In this document: positions 1 to 10,024 of the stretch, piece after piece | Numbering within the stretch: the first letter of the stretch is position 1 | How the letters are laid out: each line of letters starts with the position of its first letter | NCBI RefSeq assembly: GCF_000165835.1 | Contig: NC_014640.1 | Coordinates: forward strand, 6,014,001-6,078,000 | DNA length: 64,000 nucleotides | Reading direction: 5' to 3' | DNA from: Achromobacter xylosoxidans A8 | GTDB lineage: Bacteria > Pseudomonadota > Gammaproteobacteria > Burkholderiales > Burkholderiaceae_B | The notes under the pieces: generated by a model | Told to the model about the DNA's origin: nothing | Database searches by the model: none | What the model saw: only the letters and a program-made list of their open reading frames with translations | Position numbers and translations under genes: made by a program

Positions 1-889
1 CCGCGCGCCCGACCGACACGGCGCCGATCCCCAGCACCAGCGACAGCAGCCGGCTGGCGTAGCCCAGCGTGGCGTTGGCGTTCGCGCCCAGGTTGGCGGC
101 AGCGTACTGGTCCAACGGACCGACGAAGCTCATGGCGACTTGACCGATCAGCATCACGCCCGCGGCGCCCAGCAGTTCGGGCCAGTGCGGCGATTGCAGC
201 GAGAACCGGGGCGCGCCCCAGAAACCGCCGTCGGCGCGCGCCGCCAGCCAGGCCAGCCAGACGGTCTGGATGGCGTAACCCACCAGCGTGCCCCACAACA
301 GCGGCCCGACGCCGTCGGCGCTGGCGGCCAGCATCACCCAGGCCAGCGTCGCCACGGCGGGTACGCTGTCCAGCAAGGTATTGACGTGCCTTTCCTGCGC
401 CCGCAGGCGCGCGGCGCTGATGCCGGCGATGAGCAGCAGCGCCGACACCGGGGCGAAGGCGGCAAGCAATTGGCCAGTCATGTCGCCCACGCGGGCCGAC
501 AAGCCCTGCCCCAGCACACCCACCACTTGCGGCCAGGCGAACCAGGTCAACAGCGCCAATGCAATGCCCGCGGCGGCGACCCAGCCCTGCAGTTCGCCGA
601 TGAACAGGTTTCTTTCAGCGGCGTCGGCGCGGCGCAACCGCACCAGCACCGGAATCAGGACCACCGACAACACGCCCACGATGGTGACCGGCAGCCAGGT
701 GGCCATAGTCATCGTGAACTGGTAGGCGTCCACGGCGTCGCTGACGCCGTAGCGGTACGCCACCGCCATCTCCTTGATGGCGCCGGCGGCCTTGCCCAGC
801 AGCAGGAACACCGCCACCCGGAAGGCACCCTTGAAGATGCGCTGGTGGTCCGGGTGGATGCTGCCGAGTTTTCTGACGAGTGCTTTCAA
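1..889 (-). CDS. MurJ/MviN-like polysaccharide flippase (partial, C-terminus outside window)
   Basis: Reading the minus strand from a TTG at 889 gives an open frame to the window edge, about 296 residues with no stop. The product is very hydrophobic, with repeated segments rich in Leu, Val and Ala. The N-terminal part (a GKAAGAIKEMAVAYRYG stretch followed by an aspartate-containing helix and a long hydrophobic helix) resembles the MOP/MurJ family of lipid-linked oligosaccharide flippases. It follows the stop of the epimerase gene by one base and so is the last visible gene of the minus-strand sugar operon. The inferred role is moving an undecaprenyl-linked polysaccharide unit across the inner membrane. 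Family membership is fairly clear. Whether it handles O-antigen, capsule or lipid II cannot be told. The start is uncertain because no good ribosome binding site is visible before the TTG. Confidence 0.75.
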   Translation of the reverse strand, partial: MKALVRKLGSIHPDHQRIFKGAFRVAVFLLLGKAAGAIKEMAVAYRYGVSDAVDAYQFTMTMATWLPVTIVGVLSVVLIPVLVRLRRADAAERNLFIGELQGWVAAAGIALALLTWFAWPQVVGVLGQGLSARVGDMTGQLLAAFAPVSALLLIAGISAARLRAQERHVNTLLDSVPAVATLAWVMLAASADGVGPLLWGTLVGYAIQTVWLAWLAARADGGFWGAPRFSLQSPHWPELLGAAGVMLIGQVAMSFVGPLDQYAAANLGANANATLGYASRLLSLVLGIGAVSVGRA

Positions 890-890
890 A

Positions 891-1916
<1,026 letters not shown>

Positions 1917-1925
1917 GCTCGCTCC

Positions 1926-3203
1926 TTACAGACGCAGATCCGATTCATCGGGCGACAGCACGTACTTCAGGTCATAGAGGATATGCTCCGGCTTGCCCAG
2001 CTTGCGGATGCCGGTCGCGCCCATTTCGGTGAATTGATGATGCGCCACGCCGAGGATGACAGCGTCGTACTTGCCCTCTTCGAGGTTGGCCACCGGCGTG
2101 ATGCCATATTCGTGTACGGCCTCTTCCGGATCGACCCATGGATCGTATACGTCAACCGCCACGTTGTAATCGCCCAGTTCCTTCACGATGTCGACAATGC
2201 GCGTATTGCGCAGGTCCGGGCAGTTTTCCTTGAATGCCAGGCCCATGACCAGCACGCGGGCGCCCTGCACGTGGATGCGGCGCTTGGTCATGGCCTTGAC
2301 CAGCTGCGACACCACATATCCGCCCATGGAGTCGTTCAGGCGGCGGCCAGCCAGGATGATCTCCGGGTGATAGCCGATGGATTGCGCCTTGTGAGTCAGG
2401 TAGTACGGATCCACGCCAATGCAGTGGCCGCCCACCAAGCCCGGACGGAACGGCAGGAAGTTCCACTTGGTGCCCGCCGCCTGCAGCACAGCCTCGGTAT
2501 CGATGCCCATCTTGTTGAAGATCAGGGCGAGCTCATTGATCAGCGCGATGTTCACGTCGCGCTGCGTGTTCTCGATCACCTTGGCAGCCTCGGCCACGCG
2601 GATGCTGGACGCCTTGTGCGTGCCGGCGACAATGATCTGCTGATACAGCTGGTCAACCAGTTCGGCGACTTCGGGCGTGGAGCCAGAGGTGACTTTTTTA
2701 ATGGTGCTGACGCGATGCGCCTTGTCGCCCGGATTGATGCGCTCTGGGCTGTAGCCGGCATAGAAGTCCACGTTGAACTTCAGGCCCGACACGCGCTCCA
2801 GCACCGGCACGCAGTCTTCTTCCGTGGCGCCCGGGTAGACCGTGGACTCATAGATGACGATGTCGCCGCGCTTGAGGACCGCGCCGATGGTTTCGCTGGC
2901 CTTTACCAGCGGGGTCAAGTCCGGTTGCTTGTATTCGTCGATAGGCGTCGGAACAGTCACGATGTAAACGTTGGCCTGCCCCAGCACGGCGCGGTCGGCC
3001 GTGTAGCTCAGCTGGGTAGCTTCCTTCAGTTCTTCGTCGCTGACTTCCAGTGTGTGATCATGACCCGCCTTGAGCGCGTCGATGCGGCGCGTATTGATAT
3101 CGAATCCGATGACCGAACGCTTCTTGCCGAACTCCACCGCCAGGGGCAGGCCGACATAGCCCAGGCCGACAACAGCGAGTTTCACATCTTGAATTCGCAA
3201 CAT
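1926..3203 (-). CDS. tviB: UDP-N-acetyl-D-glucosamine 6-dehydrogenase, TviB/WbpO type
   Basis: UDP-sugar dehydrogenase of 425 residues, normal for the family. It has an N-terminal Rossmann fold (VGLGYVGLP, about residues 12-20), a middle dimerisation domain and a C-terminal UDP-binding domain. The catalytic cysteine is Cys261 in the [11 protein letters not shown] motif. The enzyme oxidises C6 of UDP-GlcNAc (or UDP-GalNAc) to the uronic acid using two NAD+. A good ribosome binding site (GAAGGGAGA) precedes the ATG. It is co-oriented and nearly contiguous with tviC and the flippase, and lies 103 bases downstream of the WecA-like transferase, so all four probably form one polysaccharide operon. 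A GC-rich stem is visible in the 103-base gap (about 3263-3300) and might modulate read-through. Confidence 0.93.
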   Translation of the reverse strand: MLRIQDVKLAVVGLGYVGLPLAVEFGKKRSVIGFDINTRRIDALKAGHDHTLEVSDEELKEATQLSYTADRAVLGQANVYIVTVPTPIDEYKQPDLTPLVKASETIGAVLKRGDIVIYESTVYPGATEEDCVPVLERVSGLKFNVDFYAGYSPERINPGDKAHRVSTIKKVTSGSTPEVAELVDQLYQQIIVAGTHKASSIRVAEAAKVIENTQRDVNIALINELALIFNKMGIDTEAVLQAAGTKWNFLPFRPGLVGGHCIGVDPYYLTHKAQSIGYHPEIILAGRRLNDSMGGYVVSQLVKAMTKRRIHVQGARVLVMGLAFKENCPDLRNTRIVDIVKELGDYNVAVDVYDPWVDPEEAVHEYGITPVANLEEGKYDAVILGVAHHQFTEMGATGIRKLGKPEHILYDLKYVLSPDESDLRL

Positions 3204-3306
3204 AACTCTCCCTTCGCCGCAGAACGACTACGGCATTTTCAAAAATAGTCGGGTAACAGGATAGATAACCGGGCCCCGGGCGGCATGCTTGCCCGGGCGC
3301 CCAAAA

Positions 3307-4413
3307 CTAATCGGAAGTCCGCAAAACGGAGGGCAGCAGCAGCCAGCCCGGCCGCCGCCAGGACACCAGCCGCGAATACAGCCAGATATAGACGGCGGCG
3401 AACACCACCAGGCTGGCGCACAGCGCCCAGGCGTTGTCCCACCAGATGGTGGCGGGCACCAGGCCGATCAGGGCCAGCACCCACATGTAAGGCGAGGCCA
3501 GCGCATTGCACAAGGCCGGCACCGCATGCCGCCGGCCCCGGCTGAACGTGACCCGGACCAGGCGGCGGAACACCAGCTGATGCAAGTGCAGCGCATCCGG
3601 CTGATCCACCGGCACGCCACGCTTGAAACGGCGGCGCCAGATCGAGAAGCCGGTTTCAAAGACGGGGTAGAACAGCACCGCCAGGGCATAGAACGGCGAT
3701 ACCGAGGGATTGCGCACTACCAGCAATACTGCCAGTTCGGCCAGCATGAAGCCCAGGAAGTACGCGCCGCCGTCGCCCAGGAACACGCGCCCGAACGGGA
3801 AATTCCACACCAGGAAGCCCAACGTGGCCGAGGCCAGGGCCGCCGCCACCAGGAAAATCGGCACGTCGCCTACCTGCAGCGCCACCAGGCTGATCGATAC
3901 GGCCATCAGCGTGGCCACCATGCCTGCCAGGCCGTTCATGCCATCAACGATATTCAGCGCATGCGTACAGCCGCCCACCGCGAACATGGTGAACAGCAGC
4001 GACACCGGCCAGAAGGACAGCACGTAATCCACCGGCGCCATGCCGACGCGGCTGACGCCGCCCAGCAGCCACCAGGCGATCGCGGCCGACAGGAAGGCCG
4101 CGAGCAGGCGCTTGCTGGCGCCGATGTCCTTGGTGATGTCTTCGAGCAGGCCGGCGACGAACACAGGCAGCGCCGCGACGAACAGCGCGGGCCACAGCCA
4201 AGTCAGCGTCATGTTGCTGGGTCCGAGGACCAGCAGGCCCGCCAGCGTGCCCGCAAGCACGGCCAGACCGCCAACGCGGGGCGTGGCGCGGGAATGGTTG
4301 GCTTGGGGTTTATTGAGGTCGCTGTCGCCGGTAAAGGCGCCATGCCAGCGCTCCGACGCCACGATGAGTCCCCCCACCATGAATGCGACCACGCAAATGT
4401 ACAGCCAGGTCAC
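3307..4413 (-). CDS. WecA/MraY-type polyprenyl-phosphate sugar-1-phosphate transferase
   Basis: Integral membrane protein of 368 residues with about ten hydrophobic segments. Family motifs of the polyprenyl-phosphate N-acetylhexosamine-1-phosphate transferases are visible: the PRVGG loop near residue 46, the NIVDGMNGLAG aspartate-asparagine motif in the middle, the GDGGAYFLGF loop, and a histidine-rich HLHQLVFRR loop towards the C-terminus. These proteins start O-antigen or capsule units by transferring a sugar-1-phosphate to undecaprenyl phosphate on the cytoplasmic face. Its place as the first gene of the cluster fits the initiating enzyme. The donor sugar (GlcNAc, FucNAc or QuiNAc) cannot be decided, so no symbol is given. 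Confidence 0.88.
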   Translation of the reverse strand: MTWLYICVVAFMVGGLIVASERWHGAFTGDSDLNKPQANHSRATPRVGGLAVLAGTLAGLLVLGPSNMTLTWLWPALFVAALPVFVAGLLEDITKDIGASKRLLAAFLSAAIAWWLLGGVSRVGMAPVDYVLSFWPVSLLFTMFAVGGCTHALNIVDGMNGLAGMVATLMAVSISLVALQVGDVPIFLVAAALASATLGFLVWNFPFGRVFLGDGGAYFLGFMLAELAVLLVVRNPSVSPFYALAVLFYPVFETGFSIWRRRFKRGVPVDQPDALHLHQLVFRRLVRVTFSRGRRHAVPALCNALASPYMWVLALIGLVPATIWWDNAWALCASLVVFAAVYIWLYSRLVSWRRPGWLLLPSVLRTSD

Positions 4414-4756
4414 CGAATCACCTCTGGTTGGTCTATCGAGACAGGCCCGCCATTATCGGGGGCAGGTGTAACGCCCATATATGGGAGGAATAAGGAAGTG
4501 CAATTCACCGGCACAGAACGTAACGCCTGGCGCCTTGCCGTCGTGGCCGCGCCCGGCTCGCCATCTGACTGGACCGGCAAGGCGAAACCGCATAGGCGCG
4601 GAAATAGGGGGTTCATGAAATGATTGTAGAACTTTCCGTCTGTACGCACGCGAAAAATCCGAGGGAAAACGCGAAGATCCCCCTATGACGGAACCGCCGC
4701 GCAAGCGTATGGCCCATGCTTCGCCCCACTTAAATGGGGACGCATTTGAAATGTCG
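4414..4756. other. Intergenic region upstream of the polysaccharide operon
   Basis: About 340 bases without a convincing gene. Short open frames exist on the minus strand but have no family likeness or good ribosome binding site. A TACAAT hexamer reading on the minus strand (plus coordinates 4622-4627) is a possible -10 element for the polysaccharide operon, but no good -35 is correctly spaced, so I do not list it separately. The right edge is the terminator of the small-RNA candidate. Confidence 0.5.
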
Positions 4757-4789
4757 AAAAAAAAGCCCGAGATCGTAAGATCTCGGGCT
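4757..4789 (-). terminator. Rho-independent terminator (minus strand)
   Basis: Perfect 11-bp inverted repeat: AGCCCGAGATC at 4764-4774 and GATCTCGGGCT at 4779-4789, with a GTAA loop. It is followed on the minus strand by eight T (plus 4757-4764). No T-run exists on the other side, so it works for minus-strand transcripts. The nearest minus-strand gene upstream (coq7) ends 400 bases away, which supports a separate short transcript. Confidence 0.8.
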
Positions 4790-4904
4790 AAATCCACCAA
4801 AGGAGGAGGGTGGAGGAGACAACCGTGGCATGTTGGGAGCTGGCCTGCCGCTCGCTACGCTTCCGGGGTTTTGCACCGCGCCGACTGCGTTTCAACATCC
4901 GATG
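4757..4904 (-). ncRNA. Candidate small regulatory RNA with C/U-rich anti-SD-like motifs
   Basis: A self-contained transcription unit is readable on the minus strand. A promoter-like pair (TTGCAT, 17 bases, TACTAT) predicts a start near 4904. About 150 bases later there is an intrinsic terminator with an 11-bp perfect stem and a run of eight T. No open frame of credible length fits. Just before the terminator the RNA carries two C/U-rich stretches (TCTCCTCC and CCTCCTCC, plus positions about 4801-4823) that are complementary to Shine-Dalgarno sequences. This arrangement is known in riboregulators that bind ribosome binding sites. The function is inferred from layout only. A 5' or 3' UTR remnant is the main alternative. 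Confidence 0.5.
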
Positions 4905-4909
4905 AGTGA

Positions 4910-4938
4910 ATAGTACCGAGGTTTTTTGTGCGATGCAA
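4910..4938 (-). promoter_or_regulatory. Predicted sigma-70 promoter of the small-RNA candidate
   Basis: On the minus strand, -35 TTGCAT (plus 4933-4938) and -10 TACTAT (plus 4910-4915) are separated by exactly 17 bases in an AT-rich stretch that stands out from the GC-rich surroundings. The -10 matches consensus at 4 of 6 positions and the -35 at 3 of 6. Confidence 0.4.
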
Positions 4939-5192
4939 GAATTTTTTTAGCCTGCCGCACGAGAGATTTCTTGCGTTGCATTTTTGCCGCAAAACCTGAT
5001 GCACCTGCCTGGAAACCCGCGTCAATCAATGTCCGTTCCAAAAACAGGGTTTCTGCCGAATGGGTAAACCCGCCCGGGGCTTACCCTAGCCAGCACCGGG
5101 TAATCCCGCTCTGGCTTTCGCACCGAAATGGTGCGCCCGGCACCAACTTGCAGCTATTTTTGCGCATTGCAACATTTTACCTGCCGAGCCGT
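4939..5192. other. AT-richer intergenic region downstream of coq7
   Basis: No gene is supported. The stretch has several A- and T-runs and repeated TTGCA/TGCAA words near 4935, 4975 and 5165, unusual against the GC-rich background. The function is unknown. Nucleoid-protein binding is possible but not shown. Confidence 0.4.
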
Positions 5193-5870
5193 TCAAACCC
5201 AGTAGGCCGTGGTCGTCATGACCTTGGACATGGCGCGCATTGCAGCTTTCACCGGGGCTGGCAGCGGTACGCCTCCGGCCGCTTCCGCGCTGGCGCGATG
5301 CTGCGCCTCGTCCTCTTTCATCTTCTGGACGATCTGGCGCGAGCGCTCGTCCTGCACCGGCAAGGTGCGCAGGTGTTCTTCCAGATGCGCTTCGACCTGC
5401 TTTTCGGTTTCCGCCATGAAACCCAGGTTGCGCGGCACGCCGGCATAGCTGGCCAGCACGCCCAGCGCGAACGAACCGGCGTACCAGACCGGGTTCAGCA
5501 GACTGGGACGGCTGCCCAGTTCGGTCAGCCGCTGATTGCACCAGGCCAGGTGATCAACTTCCTCGGACGCGGCATTCAGCAGCAGCGCCCGCGGCGCCGG
5601 TTCGCGGCAGACCGAGGCCTGTCCCCGGTACAGCGCCTGGGCGCAGACCTCGCCCACATGGTTCACGCGCATCAGCCCGGCCGCGTGGCGTTTTTCCTGG
5701 GCCGACAGGGCCTGCGGCGCCTCGTCGGCGGTGGCCGGATAGGGGCGGCCAGCCGTGGCGCTGCCGGACAGCACGCGCAACGCGCGGTCAGCCTCGGCCA
5801 GCAAGGCATCCACGGGGCTGATGCGGCGCAGGAAGGAAACGGGGCTGGGGCGGGACAGAGCGGTGGACAT
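5193..5870 (-). CDS. coq7: Demethoxyubiquinone hydroxylase Coq7
   Basis: Di-iron hydroxylase of 225 residues that adds the C6 hydroxyl in ubiquinone synthesis using O2. It acts at the inner membrane. The ferritin-like four-helix fold shows the ligand motifs in order: a glutamate in the [10 protein letters not shown] helix, an EEVDH motif, a glutamate in the [11 protein letters not shown] helix, and a final EDEAQH motif. The length suits the bacterial Coq7 family. The ATG at 5870 is chosen over an upstream ATG at 5945 because an AGGAG ribosome binding site lies directly before it and the extra 25 residues have no family likeness. It is monocistronic and divergent from the OsmC gene. Confidence 0.93.
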   Translation of the reverse strand: MSTALSRPSPVSFLRRISPVDALLAEADRALRVLSGSATAGRPYPATADEAPQALSAQEKRHAAGLMRVNHVGEVCAQALYRGQASVCREPAPRALLLNAASEEVDHLAWCNQRLTELGSRPSLLNPVWYAGSFALGVLASYAGVPRNLGFMAETEKQVEAHLEEHLRTLPVQDERSRQIVQKMKEDEAQHRASAEAAGGVPLPAPVKAAMRAMSKVMTTTAYWV

Positions 5871-5992
5871 GGGCAACTCCTCGGCAAGGCAGGCGCGCAC
5901 GCCCCTGATGCGGGGCGGGGCTCTCATGCCCGGAATTGTACGCAACAGGTATCATCAGCCATTGACAGCGCTCAAGCTCAAGGACACGACAA

Positions 5993-6436
5993 ATGGAATG
6001 CACGATCGACTGGGGCGGCCCGAACGGCATGCTCTTCACCGCCAGCACCGGCAGCGGCCACGTGGCCGTCATGGACGGCGCCGTGGACGGCGGGGGGCAC
6101 AACCTCGCCCCCCGCCCCATGGAAATGCTGCTGGCCGGCACCGGCGGCTGCACTGCGTACGACGTGGTGCTGATCCTCAAGCGCGGACGCCACGCCGTCA
6201 GCGGCTGCAGCGTCAAGCTCCAGGCCGATCGCGCCGATGCCGACCCCAAAGTCTTCACCCGCATCCATTTCGCCTTCACCGTCACCGGCCGCAATCTGCC
6301 GCGCGCCGCGGTGGAGCGCGCGGTGCAGCTGTCGCATGAGAAATACTGCTCGGCCTCGGCCATGCTGGAAAAAACCGCGGCGCTGACCTTCTCGGTCGAG
6401 ATCGTCGACACGCAGGAAGCGCCCGCCGCCGCCTGA
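5993..6436 (+). CDS. OsmC family protein
   Basis: Small protein of 147 residues with the OsmC/Ohr fold. The two family cysteines are present, one in TGGCTAYDVV on the central helix and one in EKYCSASAML near the C-terminus. Many OsmC relatives use this pair to reduce organic hydroperoxides in the cytoplasm. The sequence is of the general YhfA-like OsmC type rather than typical Ohr, so the substrate is uncertain. It is divergent from coq7 with about 120 bases between start codons, and it is followed by a hairpin before thyA. Confidence 0.85.
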   Translation: MECTIDWGGPNGMLFTASTGSGHVAVMDGAVDGGGHNLAPRPMEMLLAGTGGCTAYDVVLILKRGRHAVSGCSVKLQADRADADPKVFTRIHFAFTVTGRNLPRAAVERAVQLSHEKYCSASAMLEKTAALTFSVEIVDTQEAPAAA

Positions 6437-6480
6437 ACCGCGCCCGCGTGGTGTAATTCGTCTATCCCTAACTTATAAGA

Positions 6481-6505
6481 GCCGCCGCGACCCACTCGCG
6501 GCGGC
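6481..6505 (+). terminator. GC-rich hairpin between the OsmC gene and thyA
   Basis: A 10-bp inverted repeat, GCCGCCGCGA at 6481-6490 and TCGCGGCGGC at 6496-6505, with a 5-base loop. It is followed by only a short T-run (TGTTTG), so it would be a weak terminator for the OsmC gene or a structured leader for thyA, which begins 41 bases on. Confidence 0.45.
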
Positions 6506-6546
6506 TGTTTGCGTCACCCGCCGGGCGAGCGTGCGCAAGGACCGCC

Positions 6547-7518
6547 ATGAAACAATACCTGGACCTCGTTCAATCCATCCTGGACACCGGCGCGTGGCAG
6601 GAAAACCGCACGGGCATACGCACCCTGAGCATGCCGGGCGCATCGCTGCGCTTCGACCTGCAAAAGGGCTTTCCCGCGGTGACCACCAAGAAGCTGGCGT
6701 TCAAGTCCGCCATCGGCGAAATGGTCGGCTTCCTGCGCGCCTCGCGCAGCGCGGCGGAATTCCGCGAGCTCGGCTGCAAGGTCTGGGACCAGAACGCCAA
6801 CGAAAACAGCCAGTGGCTGGCCAATCCGTACCGCGAAGGACCCGACGACCTGGGGCCGGTCTACGGGGTGCAATGGCGCCAGTGGCCGGCCTACAAGATG
6901 CTGGACGCCAGCCGCCCGGCGCAAATCGCCGACGCCCTGTCGCGCGGCTACGCCCAGGTGGCCGAGCTGGAGGAAGGCGGCGTGCCTAAGGTGCTGCTCT
7001 ACAAGGCGGTGGACCAACTGCGCCAATGCCTGGACACCATCCATGAGCGTCCCGGCGACCGCCGCATCCTGTTCCATGGCTGGAACTGGGCGCAGATCGA
7101 GGAAATGGCGCTGCCGCCCTGCCACCTGCTCTACCAATTCCTGCCGAACGCGACGACCCGCGAAATATCGTTGTGCCTGTACATCCGCTCCAACGATGTC
7201 GGTCTGGGCACGCCGTTCAACCTCACCGAGGGCGCGGCCCTGCTGCATCTGGTCGGCCGGCTGACCGGCTACACACCGCGCTGGTTCACCTACTTCATCG
7301 GCGACGCGCACATCTACGAGAACCATCTGCCGATGCTGCGCGAACAGCTCACGCGCGAGCCCTACGAGGCGCCGACCCTGGTCCTGTCGGACCGCATCCC
7401 CGATTTCGCGGTCACCGGGCGCTACGAACCCGAATGGCTCGAGAAGGTGGAACCGGGCGACTTCTCGCTGTCCGGCTATACCCATCACGCCCCCCTCACC
7501 GCCGCCATGGCCGTATAA
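6547..7518 (+). CDS. thyA: Thymidylate synthase, long form
   Basis: Makes dTMP from dUMP with methylene-tetrahydrofolate. The catalytic cysteine is Cys192 in the [11 protein letters not shown] motif. The N-terminal ENRTGIRT phosphate loop and the [14 protein letters not shown] folate-site helix are intact. At 323 residues it is about 60 longer than the 264-residue Escherichia coli enzyme. The difference is mainly an insertion around residues 115-155 before the [11 protein letters not shown] segment, a pattern seen in a subset of bacterial ThyA proteins. folA, which regenerates its cofactor, lies 2.5 kb downstream but is separated by a c-di-GMP gene. Confidence 0.95.
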   Translation: MKQYLDLVQSILDTGAWQENRTGIRTLSMPGASLRFDLQKGFPAVTTKKLAFKSAIGEMVGFLRASRSAAEFRELGCKVWDQNANENSQWLANPYREGPDDLGPVYGVQWRQWPAYKMLDASRPAQIADALSRGYAQVAELEEGGVPKVLLYKAVDQLRQCLDTIHERPGDRRILFHGWNWAQIEEMALPPCHLLYQFLPNATTREISLCLYIRSNDVGLGTPFNLTEGAALLHLVGRLTGYTPRWFTYFIGDAHIYENHLPMLREQLTREPYEAPTLVLSDRIPDFAVTGRYEPEWLEKVEPGDFSLSGYTHHAPLTAAMAV

Positions 7519-7876
7519 AACGCCCCGCCTGCGCAACCCAGGGCGGCAGGTGAAGATTGGTGAGCTTCTAGAAGCGCGTTTTCGGTATAACCCATCCCTT
7601 AGCCATGGACGTGTGTCCAGAAATTCCCGCGCGCCATTGCTTCCGACCGGCACCAGCCAGGCCGTGCCGGTCGCTCGCCGCGAAACCGGGCAATCCGCCC
7701 GGCAGCGCCGTCCGCCGGCGTTGCTCAGCCGCCCCCTTCTCAAGAAAGAGAGCACGTGCATCACCAGCGTCGTCCGCCGGATTTTGTCTTGCGACCGACT
7801 TGCAACCATAGACTACCAATTGATTTGATATGAAGCCCGCGCGGCGGCAGTATGCGCCAAGGACAGGACCCCACAA
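7519..7876. other. Intergenic region between thyA and the MHYT-GGDEF-EAL gene
   Basis: No gene is supported in these 358 bases. One perfect 9-bp inverted repeat is visible (GACCGGCAC at 7645-7653 and GTGCCGGTC at 7664-7672, 10-base loop) without a T-run. The last 90 bases before the next start are AT-richer and probably hold its promoter, but no clear -35/-10 pair can be assigned. No c-di-GMP riboswitch pattern was found. Confidence 0.45.
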
Positions 7877-9940
7877 ATGCTCGTCGGAACGTATAACCCT
7901 TCGCTCGTCCTCGTATCTCTAGGAGTCGCCATCCTGGCGTCGTACACGGCGTTGGGCATGGCCAATCGCGTCAGGGCCTCGAACGGGTTGCCCAGCGCGC
8001 GCTACTGGCTGGCGGGCGGCGCTTTCGCGATGGGCGTGGGCATCTGGTCCATGCATTTCGTCGGCATGCTGGCCTTCAGCCTGCCCATTGCCATGGGCTA
8101 TGACTTACCCCTGACTGTCCTGTCGCTGGTCATCGCCATCGGCTGCTCTGCCTTCGCCTTGTGGACCGTGAGCAAGGACGAGTTGCCGCGGCGGCGGCTG
8201 ATGATCGGCGCCCTGCTCATGGGCGCCGGCATCGCAGCCATGCACTACCTGGGCATGGCCGCCATGCTCATGGAACCGGGCATCGTCTACGACGCCAAGT
8301 GGTTCGCGCTATCCATCGTGATTGCCGTTGCCGCCTCCGGCGCGGCGCTGTGGATCACCTATCGCCTGCGCCACGGCGGTCCCCGCGTGGCCTGGTCGCG
8401 GCCGCTGGCGGCGGTGATCATGGGCATCGCCATCGTCGGCATGCACTACACCGGCATGGCCGCCGCCGGCTTCCCCGCCGGCAGCATCTGCATGGCGGCC
8501 AATAGCGGCATCTCGGCCGGCTGGCTGGCCATCGCCGTCACAGCGGTGACCTTGAGCGTGCTGGCCATCGCCCTGCTGGTCGCGGTGCTGGACAACCGGC
8601 TGGAAGCGCGCACATCGGCCCTGGCGTCCTCGCTGGCCGAAGCCAATGAAGAGCTGGTGCAACTGGCGCTGCACGACACGCTGACCAAACTGCCCAACCG
8701 CATCCTGCTGGAAGACCGGCTGGAGCAGGCGATAGAAAGCGCGACCCGGCGCAAGGGTTACTTCGCGGTGCTGTTCTTCGATCTGGATGGCTTCAAGGCG
8801 GTCAACGACGCCTACGGGCACCACACCGGCGACGCGCTGCTGATCGACCTGGCGCAGCGCATCCGCCTGACGCTGCGCACCCAGGACACGGTGGCGCGCC
8901 TGGGCGGGGACGAGTTCATTGTGCTGAGCGAAGTGGTCGAGCCCACGGACGCGGCCAACGTGGCCGACCGCCTGATCGACGCCATCGCCCGGCCGGTCAC
9001 GGTCTACGGACATGAGGTGATGGTGACCTCCAGCGTGGGCATCGCCATCTATCCCAACAACGGCCAGGATACGCATGCCCTGCTGACCAACGCCGATGCG
9101 GCGATGTACCACGCCAAGCGCCTGGGCGGCACCGGCTACAGCTTCTTCGAGCCGTCCATGAACGCCGACGCGCATGAACAGATCGAACTGCTGCACGACC
9201 TGCGCCTGGCGCAGGAACGCAACCAGCTCGTCCTGCATTACCAACCCAAGTACGAAGCGCCTGCCGGCCCCATCATCGGCGCCGAGGCCCTGCTGCGCTG
9301 GAACCATCCGACGCGCGGCCTGGTGGGCCCGGACCAGTTCATCCCCACGGCGGAAAAGACCGGCCTGATCCTGTCCATCGGCGAATGGGTGATCAACGAG
9401 GCCTGCCGCCAGATGCGGGAATGGATCAACGCCGGCCAGGGCCACTGGACCGTCGCCGTCAATATTTCGGCCCTGCAGTTCGCCCACGCCAGCCTGGTGG
9501 AAACTGTGCGTTCGGCCCTGGAACGCCACGGCGTCCCGCCTGCCTGCCTGACCCTGGAAGTGACCGAATCCACCGCCATGCGCGACGCCGAGGCCAGCCT
9601 GGCGGTACTCAAGCGCCTGTCGAACCTGGGCGTGACGATTTCCATCGACGACTTCGGCACCGGCTATTCCAGCCTGCTCTACCTGAAGCGCTTGCCGGCT
9701 ACCGAACTGAAGATCGACCGCGGTTTCGTCAACCAACTGGAAAACGACAACGAGGACGCCGCCATCGTGTCGGCCATCGTCGCGCTGGCGCAGCAACTGA
9801 ACCTGCGCATCGTGGCCGAAGGCGTGGAAACGCCGGCGCAGCAGAAATTCCTGACCGGCCTGGGCTGCGATTCACTGCAGGGCTTCCTGCTGGGCAAACC
9901 CATGCCCGCCACCGAATTCCTGGAACACGCGGTCGACTGA
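7877..9940 (+). CDS. MHYT-GGDEF-EAL c-di-GMP turnover protein
   Basis: Inner-membrane signalling protein of 687 residues. The N-terminal MHYT domain (about 8-235) has the three sensory motifs MHFVGM (59-64), MHYLGM (122-127) and MHYTGM (189-194) on hydrophobic helices, proposed in the family to bind copper and sense gases. A linker leads to a GGDEF domain with an intact GGDEF signature at 343-347 and an RTQD inhibitory site at 334-337. A complete EAL domain follows (EAL at 470-472, DDFGTGYSS loop and an EGVE motif near the end). Both synthesis and degradation of c-di-GMP are therefore possible, and the dominant activity cannot be read from sequence. Monocistronic. Confidence 0.92.
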   Translation: MLVGTYNPSLVLVSLGVAILASYTALGMANRVRASNGLPSARYWLAGGAFAMGVGIWSMHFVGMLAFSLPIAMGYDLPLTVLSLVIAIGCSAFALWTVSKDELPRRRLMIGALLMGAGIAAMHYLGMAAMLMEPGIVYDAKWFALSIVIAVAASGAALWITYRLRHGGPRVAWSRPLAAVIMGIAIVGMHYTGMAAAGFPAGSICMAANSGISAGWLAIAVTAVTLSVLAIALLVAVLDNRLEARTSALASSLAEANEELVQLALHDTLTKLPNRILLEDRLEQAIESATRRKGYFAVLFFDLDGFKAVNDAYGHHTGDALLIDLAQRIRLTLRTQDTVARLGGDEFIVLSEVVEPTDAANVADRLIDAIARPVTVYGHEVMVTSSVGIAIYPNNGQDTHALLTNADAAMYHAKRLGGTGYSFFEPSMNADAHEQIELLHDLRLAQERNQLVLHYQPKYEAPAGPIIGAEALLRWNHPTRGLVGPDQFIPTAEKTGLILSIGEWVINEACRQMREWINAGQGHWTVAVNISALQFAHASLVETVRSALERHGVPPACLTLEVTESTAMRDAEASLAVLKRLSNLGVTISIDDFGTGYSSLLYLKRLPATELKIDRGFVNQLENDNEDAAIVSAIVALAQQLNLRIVAEGVETPAQQKFLTGLGCDSLQGFLLGKPMPATEFLEHAVD

Positions 9941-10024
9941 GGCAGCCAGCGCGGCGCAGGCCGCCGCGCAAATTTGCTACGCTTGCCGTAGCCAACCGGC
10001 CGAACCTCTACCGTCCCGACCCGC

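Noticed and set aside
4453..4800. 115-residue minus-strand frame
   Set aside because: It would read through the small-RNA terminator and promoter-like region, and the product has no family likeness or ribosome binding site.
6514..7809. Long minus-strand frame opposite thyA
   Set aside because: It is the shadow of thyA; Arg/Gly/Val-rich with no domain.
7550..7828. 92-residue plus-strand frame after thyA
   Set aside because: Composition is random-like, there is no good start signal, and it overlaps a GC-rich inverted repeat.
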